Source: Enchytraeus crypticus (Eukaryota > Annelida > Clitellata > Enchytraeida > Enchytraeidae). From it: 64,000 bases of DNA. The position numbers and the translations under genes are program-made. Position 1 is the stretch's first letter. Each line of letters opens with the position of its first letter. Under the pieces are notes generated by a model. The model was given only the letters and a program-made list of their open reading frames with translations, made no database searches and was not told the DNA's origin. The stretch covers positions 124,001 through 188,000 of the forward strand of contig CAJHZI010000004.1 of assembly GCA_905160935.1 (NCBI GenBank), read 5' to 3'. Of the stretch, positions 46,359 through 58,612 are shown one piece after another.

Positions 46359-46690
46359 GTCATCGGTTGCAGTGAAGATGAGTCATCTGCTGCAGTCAGG
46401 ATGAGTCATCTTTTGCTGTCAGGATGAGTCATCTGCTGCAGCAGTCAGGATGAGTCATCTGCTGCAACAGTCAGGATGAGTCATCTACTGCGGTCAGGAT
46501 GAGTCATCTACTGCGGTCAGGATGAGTCATCTACTGCGGTCAGGATGAGTCATCTGTTGCAGTCAGGATGAGTCATCTGCTGCAGCAGTCAGGATGAGTC
46601 ATCTGCTGCAACAGTCAGGATGAGTCATCTGCTGCAGTCAGAATGAGTCATCTATAGCAGTCAGGATGAGTCATCTATAGCAGTCAGGAT
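46355..46690. repeat. Minisatellite of perfect AP-1 motifs in SERF 3' UTR
   Basis: About 14 units of 23-26 bp start at the SERF stop codon. Thirteen contain the exact palindrome ATGAGTCAT (AP-1/TRE core TGAGTCA); the first has ATAAGTCAT. Spacers are CTGCTGCAGTCAGG-type variants, so spacing is close to 2.2-2.5 helical turns. In RNA the array lies in the 3' UTR. Confidence 0.9.
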
Positions 46691-46976
46691 GAAGTATTAT
46701 CCATCACCCACCCTAGACTTTTGTTACCTGTCATTGGATAAAGTGTTGATTAATTAATTACATAATGACATTGGCCATCATATGTAATTAAAATAGTATA
46801 TGTGTTAGACTTCGTCAAAAATATATGTTGAATATGTTTAGCTGTAGTTGTCATTGAATCTTATTGACTTTCCGTTGTCGTTAATTTCCATTGGCTGTCA
46901 ATAGTCGTTGACTCTCATTGGCTGTCAGTTTTCATTGACTTCTAGTGACTGTCTTGCGCCACTGTTTTTAATTTTG

Positions 46977-46982
46977 AATAAA
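46977..46982 (+). terminator. Poly(A) signal of SERF
   Basis: AATAAA about 620 nt after the stop, followed within 10 nt by a GT-rich stretch (gtctggtttggttt), as expected for cleavage and polyadenylation. Confidence 0.6.
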
Positions 46983-48324
46983 AGTCTGGTTTGGTTTATC
47001 GAGGTCTTATTTACAACAATTAAATTTGGCTACTCGTAATAACTGTACTTTATTCTATTGCTGATTCCGACTTACTTGTAAGATATTTTTGTCTGGTAAA
47101 TGATTGTAAGTCACTATAATAAACCACATTATCATGGGTCCTATGAATATGCCAACTACCGTTAGCATCCGTATGCATTATATATGTTTTTATGCCGAAG
47201 CTTGTCTGTATTAAAGGATTTCCATGTATCTGTGCACGGTTTACTTCTGCAAAAATGCGTGTTGATTTCATAAAGCATAGTCTGGTTAATTAGTGGTATA
47301 GATGGACTAATGATGTACTATAGATGGTTCTTTGACAATTCTTGAAAAGTTGAGAACCACTTTTGTATTCATAATAATTTCATGACTTATGACCTAAATT
47401 TAGAAATGATGAAAGTGAATAAATTTGTCACACGTCTTGAAATCTAGGTTTATTAATTTTATGCTCATAACTTATTGAGATAACTAACAGTGTACTGTAG
47501 CAGGAGAGAGTGGTTCTCATAAGCAAGTGGACGTTAGCTTGTTTACAGCTGGGCCATGTCTGATGTCATAATTGAGAAATGATACAAAGTTACATCTTTC
47601 TCAATGTTAATTACAATTTGAAATAATTATTTAAACGATACTATGGCTAATATTATAACATGATTTCTTTCTATGTCTAAATTGAGCAATAAATTTTACT
47701 GCTGAGATTCTATTCTTAATTCAGTAATGAAAGAGCATTAAACATAAGTCTTGAATAGCGTTTTTGATAGCAGTTAGCTAAATGTTTATGCTGATGTCAG
47801 ATTTAAATTCTGTGAATTATACTACTTTGCTATGCTGAAACCCAGCTTGCTTGTCTGAATCGCAAAGTTTTAACGATAGCATTAGAGACCTGTCTAACGA
47901 CATTGCTCTTCTGTAACAAGAATAGTCATCATAAAAATAAAACTATTCGACTCGATGAATGGTGGTAAATTTTCATAGCTTATCAATAATTACAATTAAC
48001 GACAAAATGTTATTTATATGGAATGCATAACGTTATTAATTTATGATAGTGCTATGCTTGTATGCCAACTTGCTTTTATATATAAGTATGAGTTTATTTT
48101 TTAAATAAAGAAGCAATTTGCAATTGCAAGATATTTATTCTGTATTTCTTTCTGATGGGTACTTTTAAATTAGAAATAGAAAGTATTGATAAAAGTGAAT
48201 ACCGTACTTAGAGCCTCTGCAAGTCTATGTCTAGAGTTTCATAAGATACTCAAATTTGAGCTACAGCTCTAGTCCAGACTCAAAACTCTATAATACTTAT
48301 AATCAATCAACCAATAACAATTTA

Positions 48325-48362
48325 ACGTCCGGTTCCTCGCCATAAGGCAATGTCAGGGACGT
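48325..48362 (-). repeat. SINE family D2 core (reverse)
   Basis: The minus strand reads ACGTCC-CTGACA-TTGCC-TTAT-GGCGA-GGAACC-GGACGT. Both stems are perfect apart from one T·G pair. A (TCAA)n tail lies on its plus-strand left side. Confidence 0.75.
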
Positions 48363-48984
48363 CTCTTGCAGACACTACACAAACAGGCGACAAAGCACCA
48401 TACGATGACGACTGAGTACACAGAAACCACAAGAGAAAGCGAGATCAAAACAGTGCAAAACGAGATCAAAACAGTGCAAATTATATAATTATAATATGAC
48501 TTAAAAACTTTATGCATGTGGATATACAGAATGAATTTACGTCATGTCGCAGACTTTACTTTATAGTTAATTTTAAGCAATATAGTTTTTTTAAGATACT
48601 TACAGTTTTCGATTTTCAGTTCTCAGGTCGCCAGAAGTCGCCACACTGTGGAATTTCGTTTTACAAAATAATATTTAAAGCCATTTAATTGTAATAATAC
48701 TCCATTAAATTCTCCGATTACTACATTTAGTCATAAAATTATTGCTCAAGCTGATCATGAGTAAAATCTGAGACATTCACGGAACCGGTAAATGAACTTG
48801 AGACTAATTTTAATCAATCAAGAATTTAACGTCAGGTTTTTCTCCACAGGGCAACGTCAGAAACCTCTCTTGCAAAACTTTTATGCCTACATCTGGTTAA
48901 GCAGGACTCATTTTAGTGCTTGGCAAAATCAAGAAGTATTGGGTCGCTAGCTATAATGTATGTTTACATTGTTGTACATACATG

Positions 48985-48991
<7 letters not shown>

Positions 48992-49062
<71 letters not shown>
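48992..49062. repeat. (TA)n microsatellite
   Basis: An uninterrupted TA run of about 70 bp. Confidence 0.95.
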
Positions 49063-49065
<3 letters not shown>

Positions 49066-49277
49066 ACATAAATGAAATGTAAGCTTAGATCTCGAGAACA
49101 TTGTAACATTGTATATGGGATAACTTAATATTGCTACCTTAAAGAGGGATGGATCATGAATAATAAAACAACAGACACACTATCTAGTAACTAAAAACCT
49201 ACTACTCGGTACCATGTAACTCATATTTAATTGCTGGGTATATAGCTATATCTATATATGGTAGATCTCTCTCGCTT

Positions 49278-49582
49278 TCTCTCTCTCTTAGAACACTGCC
49301 TACTGACATATCCATGGTATATAGCGCCTTCACTCTTCTCTGTCTTCCACTTTCCTCTTCATGCCCACGTATAAGTGGATGAGTGGGTCTTTAAATCATC
49401 TAACATAACTAAGCTTGGTCTGCCTCTACCTATTTTCCCTTCCATTCTAACTTCTATGACCTCTTTTAATAGACTTCCCCTCCCCCCCCCTAGAATGTGT
49501 CCTATCCAATTCTTCGTATTTTTAAATACATTTATCAACTGTCTATTAGTGTACCAACACCATCCAGAACTTTCTCATCTGC

Positions 49583-49647
<65 letters not shown>

Positions 49648-49868
49648 TTAGAGTGCTACAGTCATCAATGACAACATCGAGCACCATTGAGACAAAATCA
49701 AGCCGGCGAGCAAAAAGAATATCCAAATACGGTGAAAATTCCGAAATCCAGAAAATCTGTCCAAAGTGATTTGTAACTTTTCGAGTCCAGATAATCCTCT
49801 CCATTCTTCTACATTTCACATTTTCAATGCCTCTAGTTTTCTAATATCTTCCTTCCTTAAGGTTCATG
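49278..49868 (-). mobile_element. LINE family F 3' fragment split by a nested SINE
   Basis: 49278-49584 and 49767-49868 are colinear with 61047-61440 of the better copy (for example 'gtgggtctttaaatcatcta' and 'taatatcttccttccttaag'). The gap is filled by a family-B SINE with its (TTA)n tail (49585-49766). The LINE therefore inserted first. Frames are broken. Confidence 0.7.
49585..49766 (-). repeat. SINE family B with (TTA)n tail, nested in LINE F
   Basis: On the minus strand: 'cggaattttcaccgtatttg', 'gccggcttgattttgtctca', 'ggtgctcgatgttgtcattg' and 'atgactgtagcactctaatt', then about 20 TTA units. Outer stem GTGCT/AGCAC, inner stem GTCA/TGAC. Confidence 0.75.
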
Positions 49869-50017
49869 TTGTTAGATAGATGTATCTATACATTTATATA
49901 GATCAAAGATATATATTAGGCTATAAATAGAGTGTAAAAAAGATATAGAATAGTAATTCTTTTACTGTAGATCTATCTATTTTTGACAGGATTTCTGGAC
50001 GTTAGATTATGCACCGT

Positions 50018-50100
50018 TTGGGACCTTATTTTTGCCCACACCGGCTTGGATTTGTCTCAATAGTGCAATATATTGTCATGGACGACAGCAGCACTCTACT
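50018..50100 (+). repeat. SINE-like repeat, family B
   Basis: 'caccggcttggatttgtctc' then 'ttgtcatggacgacagcagc' and ACTCT. It lies about 1.1 kb upstream of the TMCO6 start. Confidence 0.65.
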
Positions 50101-51180
50101 TCATAAAGAGGAGGCGAGAACATTGCAAACAATGACGGTAGAACAATATTGGTCAGAATTGTAAACAATAATAAACCTGGCTTTTATATTGGTGACATTT
50201 TCGATCGAGAGTTGTTATTTGAATTCCTTTGTTGCCATTCGTGTCAGCGACGTTTATTAGGAAAGACTTTAGTGATTGCTTTAATATTATCGTAAAAGAT
50301 TGTTTAAATTAAGTTATAAGTGTATTAATTTGCTCTATATCGTGGTAAGGTATCACAGGGCTGCAGTAGGTCAGTAGGATTTCCAGTTATCACAGTATGT
50401 AATTATTCTGTTATTTTACTAGTCATTAATGTGAAGATGCTAATTTAATGCTTAACGGCAATTTTTTTTAGAAAGTGTATTGCATAGTTATATGCAAAAT
50501 ATCATAACTATCAAACTATCATAAGTGTAAGTAAAAAGTTTCCGATTATAATCTAAGTTATCAGGAATATAAGGCTAATAAATTTAGTATGTATGTAATC
50601 ATTTAGCTCGTGAAACACCGCATTAATGATATTATCAAAAAGTAAAGAGTAAAACGGTAATACAGTGACTCTTTTGATGATTATTAATTTAATTTGTTAC
50701 AGTTATTAGGGTCATTGCTTTATTTCATGACTTAATGATTAGCTAGGCCAATTAATTGTAGACAAATTTCATATATAATAAAATCTGTGTTGGTTTTAGT
50801 TTTTAGTTATTTGCTTTAAATTGTTATTTGTTGATTTTATCCAAGAGGACATTTCACACAGTGCACTAAATCCTGCTCAATTACTTGTGCTTGTTATAAT
50901 TGGAAGTACTGTGATATAATACACTTTATTGAAGTTATAGCATTTTCAGTTGTTATAGTATACCATGTCATAATATTGTGTAAGTGTGTATTATATTATA
51001 TATATACAGTAATACCTTGTTATATAAGTTACATTGTATTTTGTATTTGTTATAACTTGCAGTGCATAGTTCTAGTAATATGCAAATCTACAGTATTATA
51101 TTTTAATAATGTTGTTCTTTTGTATGCTTGTTTAATTGTACATCTAGCAGTGTATGATTAATTTTGCGACAGGAAGATAA

Positions 51181-54100
51181 ATGGATAATAAACATAAAGG
51201 TCAATATAAGACGCTCGTAGGGTCTGCGGAGTTTATTGGTGAAAACAACCGATCGCGTCGACGAACGGATCGACAGGGTCTGTACATTTGTTATTTGCAA
51301 TACTTTTCATTTACTCATCATCGTCGTCATCATCATCATCATCATCATCATCATCTTCCCTTGAATCACAGTTTAACTGGGACTTTTTTCTTTTCTTCTA
51401 ATATATTAATGAAAGTGTGCGTATGTTATATGCAATATATGTCTGAAGAAATTATGGAGATTAATTTACTTTTTAGATAATGAACTAGACTACTTCTTCC
51501 TTACCATTCATGAATTTCGTTCCAGATATTAATAGAATGCCGAATATAAAATCATATACTTTCATGTGCAATGCAAACGAATGCATTTATTACTGAGTTT
51601 AACTTACTTTTCTGTGACGTGATATTAACTAATCAATTTATACCAGATATTGTTTACGGTTACCGTCTGCTACCGCGCCTTTAGGTTTAGAACCGTAAAT
51701 CATTATCGACTGATTTCTTTGCTTCACAAGTGATTACCAGACTATATTGATGTCTTAAACAAAATATCATGATTGCAATATAGCAAACATGATATTTTAA
51801 TACTCTATATGGCTATGTAATATTATATAATGCTTATATACTGTATTGCTTTACTTGTCAACTGCAAGTGTCAACTTGTCAACTGCAAGTGTGACTTCTG
51901 TATGAAAATTTCTGCAACTGTTTTCATAGCGTGCAGAAAGGAAAAGCGGGAAGAGTTGCTTAGTGGTAAACGTATGAGATTTGACGAAGTGGACGATGAA
52001 GAGAATGACATCACTGTGGATGAGGTAAGTGTATGTTGGAATTCTTAAACTTCCTTTTCCAGTATTCTGTTGCAAGTTATTAATTTTAAATGATCATAAT
52101 TTTAATCTCTTTTAATAGACTTTAATATATTCTAGCATGAAAGATGTTTCGAAAACTCTTTTTAATAAAATGGATTATAAAATAATCTTATCCGTCATAT
52201 GGCATCAGTACTACAGACGACATATATATAATTAATTAATTATATATAATTAATAATAGTCCTTAATAATATTATTATAATAGTTATATATTATAATATA
52301 ATTATTATTTAATAAACCTTATTATAATTGTAGCTAATCTAAATATATTACTGTTAGTATCATTATTTTAGTTTTTAGATTTATTAAATATTCTCGATGT
52401 GAAATCCAGCAACGGATTAAAATTTTTCAAGTAAATCTACATTACTGTTGCTATTTCGACTATTTTTTGTAATTTTGGTATCACAAAGGCCTGTACAGGC
52501 TTCTTTAGTTTAGTAAATATGATTGATAAATTGATTATTTTAAACTGTGAACCAAACAATATAAATATCAGACTTATTTAAAACCAACTGATTGCCTTTT
52601 ATAATAAATAATTAACTATTAACTAACATTTTGATTCGTTGTTTTCACTACATTGGTAAGCTTATTAGCAAATACAACTCTAGAAAGCTTACCAAACTCA
52701 ATTTAGCAACCAATTCCTATGACCTGGGCTGCTGTAAGAAAGGACTCAGGTAAAAAGCAATTTCAACAGATGCCACTGAATTCCAATATAACAGCCGAAA
52801 CGCTTAATTACCATTATGCTCATGTCTCAACGGACAATCAATACATTGAGCCAGTCGTAAGTCAATCTAATAGTACGCCACTATCTCCTATTTTCGAAAT
52901 CACCATCTTCAACATACTGGATACACTGAAACCTACCGCTACAGGACCTGACGGTCTTCCATCGTGGTTTCTCAGGCTATCTGCACCAGTATTTTGTGCA
53001 CCGCTTGCCAAACTTATTAATCTTTCTATTACCAACTCATGTGTTCCCGCACAATGGAAAGCCTCAGTGATTAAACCTGTATGTAATGTTCCTCATCCTA
53101 ATGCCCCATCAGACTACTGTCCAATTTCAATAACGTCCGTGCTTTCACGCATAACTGAACGTATCATCACCTCAAGATACATCTACCCGGCGCTCTTGTC
53201 TCCACCTCCAGATCTTGACTTTGCTAACCAGTTTGCTTTTTGACCAACAGGTTCTCCCACTGCCGCCCTTATCACTCTCACAAAATATCCTCAATGCTTG
53301 AAAACCAAACATTTGTTAGAGTAATAGCTCTTGATTTCAGTAAGGCTTTTGATACCATCAAACATTCAAAGATAATTTCAAAGCTTTTGCAAGCTGAATG
53401 TCCCTGATTCTGTTAATGGGTGGATTGCTAGCTTCTTATCTGACCGTTCTCATACGACCATCTTCGAAGGTCAATAATCCTCTCCTAAAACAATAAATGC
53501 AAGTGTTGTCCAAGGCTCTGGATAACACTTGCATGGATTGGTCCTCCTGTATTGTTGTTTCCTCTGATCTAAGGACAATGCATTCAGCAAATTCTTTACT
53601 AAAATTTGCTGATGATACATATCTCATAGTACCATCATCACATTTCCATCTAACTGAAGTAGAATTAATGAACTTAGAAAGATGGGCTTCAGTAAACAAT
53701 CTACAGCTGAACAGAAGTAAATCTAAGGAAATAATGTTTAAGTCACCTAGCTTTAAGCGTCAAACAACTGAATTGCCCTATTTAGATGGAATAGAACGAG
53801 TCTCAAATGTTTGGGAGTCACGATTTCGTGTAATTTTTCCTTTTCTTCTCACATACCCAATCTTATATCCTCATGTTCGAGTCATATTTTTGCTTTATAC
53901 TCCTTGTGCACAAAAGGTCTATCAAATGATCTCCTGCAGATAGTGTTCCAGGCTTCTACTCTAAGTAAATTACTCTACGCCTCACAATTTTGGTAGGGTT
54001 TACTTCTGCTGACGATAGAAACCGCCTAGAAGCATTTTTAAGACGTGCAAAAAGGGCTGGTTTTTACAACAAAGAGCAAACTTTTAATAATCTTTGCATG

Positions 54101-57100
54101 TCAGCTGACAGTAAGCTATTTAGCTCAGTCTGTAATAATCCTAACCACTTGTTGGCTCCGCTTATGCCCTCACTAAACCAACACTCATATCAAACCCGAA
54201 GAAACGTTGCAAAAAGAAGTTACGCCATACCAACTAGGCGTAGCTCTTTGAATGATAAAAACTTCATAACCCGCTTGATACTAAGTGATGCTGTAAAACC
54301 ATAGCTAATTTAATCTTGGTTTAAAATGCATTGTTAGTGTTTTGTGTGACTGTGACATTATCTTCTCGTATAATGTAGGCTAATCATGTTCGTATGAAAC
54401 CTATCTGCGGCTGTTAGATTGTTTTGAAATAAAAGCAAGATTTATTATATTTTAATATCAAGCTTAGTGGAGGGCCCATCCAATTTAAATACCATTTAAA
54501 CCCATTCCTTCCATAGTTAGATTTTATCATTAGAATATCGTATAATGACTGTCATGAAACATTATCTTGGTCTATTGTTATCTGGGTATTATGGAACTTT
54601 AAATTTGCTTTTTGTTCCATGTATGTTTGTACATTTTCTGCGGTATGTCAGATTTCAAGTAATAAACGAATATATATACAGACTTGTTCAAACTTTTACA
54701 GTTAACTTTAGAATATCCTGTTATCACCCTTAAAATAAGTAAACACTTGTAAATAATTCCTGTTGATTCTCTTGCTTAATGTATTTTTAGAATCTTGTGC
54801 GTTCATAGGTTGCAGCTCTTGCAAAACAGCTACTATCAAAGTCATCGGATAAACTGTCTCTATTGAAGCGTCTACGTCAATCATTTGCTCAAGGCACGGC
54901 TCTTATTGATGCCTTTCTCAGGTTGGAATTTTTGTATATTATATTTCTTACATTGTTAATTGAAGAGATCAGTTATGTTACTTGGTAATTTTATGCCTCT
55001 GTTATAAATTTATTAAAAAATTGTATGACATAAATGAATTATCTGATTAAATATTAATTAGCTCGATTTTAATAGTACATCCAAGCATGCAGTTGTTGCT
55101 GTGTACTGTATTTAAGGTAGTTTTCTGTGTTAAGCATTTGCACGCTAATTTCACTTACATTCAATTGCATTATGGTGTTATGTTCTTCATGTATTATGCA
55201 ATATCGAGATATAATCTTTCAAGTTTGACCTACAGGTCTGTATGTAATGAGACGAGATAGTGAGAAATTTTTGATATTTGCAGATTTTTCTATTCCTTCT
55301 GGATTTGAAAAGTATCAATTTATGCTTACCAATATTATTGTTAAAGTTTTGTATTTGAAATTAGTGTCAATGATGCTATACTCACTCTATTAATATATCA
55401 TATTTGTATCGTATTGCAGTGTTGAGGGCTCAATGTCTCATCTGGTGGGGCTCTTGACAGGTCTTAATCCAGAGATCCAGTTGGAAGCTGCGTGGTGCCT
55501 AACAAACATAGCCGCCGGCACTGATTCGCACGCCGCCAGCGTCGCCAAGCAATCAGGGGCCTATCTCGTCACTTACCTTGCCAGTGGTAATACTTCGTTA
55601 CAGGTATGCTCTTCTTAAAATTAGATTGAAGATTACATTTTAAGTTTGTATTATATTATAACTACGACAAATAAAAAGAAATTTGTTTATCTACACAAAA
55701 GCAGAATTTCTAAAACTAATTCTTGTATTCAGATGTAATCTTTGTGTGACAGAGTAATCTTTAAACGTATAATTGTATTGTAGTTTATTTCTATGTTGCT
55801 ATATGAATAGTGAAATGAAGCTCTATATAATATTCTATTAGTTGTTTTCTAAAGACTAGTTTGTCACTGCTGATTTAATAATTTATTATTGGTCTTAAAA
55901 TTGCGTAATTGATTCATCAGCGGCTAATTGAGTAATTAATTGATTGATTAGGATCAGTGCGCGTGGGCTCTCGGTAATGTTGCTGGGGGAGGATCTGCCA
56001 GTAGGTCAACTATCAAAGCCCAGGGGGCCCTGCCAGCTCTTATAAAACTTCTAGAGGTGTGTGTTTTGATTTTATGTTCATTTATTGTGCATTATTGTTT
56101 CAGTTGTAAATAGTAATTATTCTGCATTTGTACTGTTAATTGGAACTGAATATTCTGTATAAAATTAATATATAAATAAAAATTAATTAATAATAATACA
56201 AATAACTCGTGAAATAATTTTTCGACCCTAGCTAAACTGGTACTCAAGTGAAGATGATTACATATTAGTTGAAATAATTACTTAATTTGAATGAATAATT
56301 GCATTCTTGTGCCATATTCCTGATCCATCTGATGTGTAACTAATACTAAGTTAATTTATAATTTACTATTTTGTATTTAAAAAAATATTATTTGTTATTA
56401 TTTTATTGTATTATATTTATATTTTATTATATTTTGCAGTCTCCGGCTCAGAATGTAATCCGATCTGCAGCATTTGCTCTGTCAAACCTGGCTCGTGACA
56501 AGCAGGGACAAAGGTTTGTCTTGTAGTTGTGCAATAATGTCTTTAGAAGTTTTGTCGCAGTGTTTGTCCTTAATTTATGCAGCGATAATAGAAATTATAT
56601 TTTTGAATGTGGTGCTGGTGAAAATGATTAATGAGGTTAATGTCTTTTAAATATATTCTAAGATTTAATGTGGAATTGGACTTAGAATTTATGATGTTCC
56701 ATTTGTTGTTGTGTTAGCTTTTGTTAATGCAGGTCATTTATTTTCAATATACAGGCAGTTTACAGAAGAATTAGAAAAAGAATTAGTTAATCTATATTAT
56801 CTTCATATTTTTCATGTTTTCTTCTCTATCCTAAATTTCTATATTTTCATGTCTATATTTTATGCCAATGCTCTATGGTCCAAGGCTTTTCTGTCTACAT
56901 TTTACTTCTTTGCTCTAACTTTTACTAATGTTTTTCATATTATATTTAAAGTCTATTTTTTAAGTTCCTATGTTTACAATGCATGTTGTTTTTTCTCCAG
57001 TGAGATGATAAAGTCTGGTATACTACCTCGCCTAGCCCACCTGCTCTCACAGTCTGGCCCTGAGGCTCAGAGCGACGCTGCTGACCACTGGGCCATGATA

Positions 57101-57918
57101 GCAGAGGTGTGTTGGGTCGTCACGTACCTAGCGGCTACAGTGGGTGGATCAGGCTCTGAGGGTCTGAGTGTCCTATCTACGCCAGGCTTGCTCGAGAGTC
57201 TGGCTCGTCTCGTTGCTCATGCTGCAGAGGATGCTGACTCATTTGTTCAGGTTTATATTTATCTCTATTTTTCTTACTCAGCGTGATGAACTGAAATTAA
57301 TAGTAACTAATGACTTTATATTTGTTTATGAGTTTAATATTTTTATTCTATGGAGTTGAGTGGCATAGGGAAGTTAATTTATTTTAAAACAATTAAATTA
57401 AATTATAATTACTGCAACTTAAGTTAAGTAGATTTAATTTTTTAGTCTTGATTCATAATCTCGTAATATCATGAACACTTACCCGTGTTGTATCCGGGTT
57501 GCTGAAGAATAAGCTAGCCTTGGAATTGCACTTGTCATAAAAGACAACAGAGCTCTAAAATCCTAACAAACTTCAGAAAAGGGCATTCGGTTGATGGGTT
57601 CCAGAAATTGCTAAATAATTCCAATCCCGATCGTATAGTAACTGAAATTCAATGGAAGATGATGATGATGATATCATAATTGTTGTCATCTTCTCTTGAA
57701 TCCCAGTTAAAATAGCATCTGGATTAGAAAATCTTGTAGCAATATCTGGAGCCTAGGCACTCAACAACCAAATGCCCTTTATGATGTAGGTCTTAGTGCT
57801 TAATTTTATGTTTCTATTAATTTGCAATAAAATTACTTAATCTTATGATAATAACGACTTAGTAGTAACTTAATAAAATAATAGTAAACTTCTGTACAAT
57901 TAGTGCTATTGTTCGATA

Positions 57919-57953
<35 letters not shown>

Positions 57954-58420
57954 GCTGATAGGTGTTAACGCCAGCACTGAGATGTGTGGGTAACATGTTG
58001 TGTGGGCTCGACGAGACGAGGGCTGTACAGGAGATATGTCAGTGCCCGGGACTGCTGTCTACTCTACGCTCAACTCTTCAGTCCACCGCGCATTCACATC
58101 TCATCAAAGAGTCTCTGTGGCTTCTCTCCAATCTCTCCGGTATTTGTTCCTCTGAAAATTGTCTGCTCTTATGTATACACATATCTCTCTCTTTCTCTCT
58201 TTCTTTCTCTATCTATCTTTCTTTCTCTATCTGTATAATTACTCACTTTATGCACATCTTTTTCTGTCACTTTTTTGCTTCTGATTCTTTCCAAGTTATT
58301 TGTCACATTATTTTCATGCTATAAGCTACAATATGGTGTGGATAGGGCATAGCCTTTTGTGAATGGATTGAGTATAATGGAGTAGGAATATGTACATTGG
58401 ACCTGCCACAACGCAGAAAA

Positions 58421-58467
<47 letters not shown>

Positions 58468-58550
58468 TAGAATGCTAGGACAGTATTCTTATTTTCCACT
58501 CTATATTTTTCTCTTTCTCTCTCCCTCTCCCTCTCTCTTTCTCTTTTTCA

Positions 58551-58612
<62 letters not shown>

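Larger units (their letters stand above)
46983..51180. other. Spacer between SERF and TMCO6
   Basis: No host exon was recognised. It holds D2 cores (48325-48362 and a worn one near 48825), a long TA run, a LINE-F copy split by a SINE, and a family-B copy. The TMCO6 promoter should lie near its right end. A TAA directly precedes the TMCO6 ATG in frame. Confidence 0.55.

Noticed and set aside
56711-57286. 191-codon ORF starting MLAFVNAGHLFSIYRQF
   Set aside because: The first 97 codons are intron 6 of TMCO6. Only 57001-57250 is coding, after the CTCCAG acceptor.
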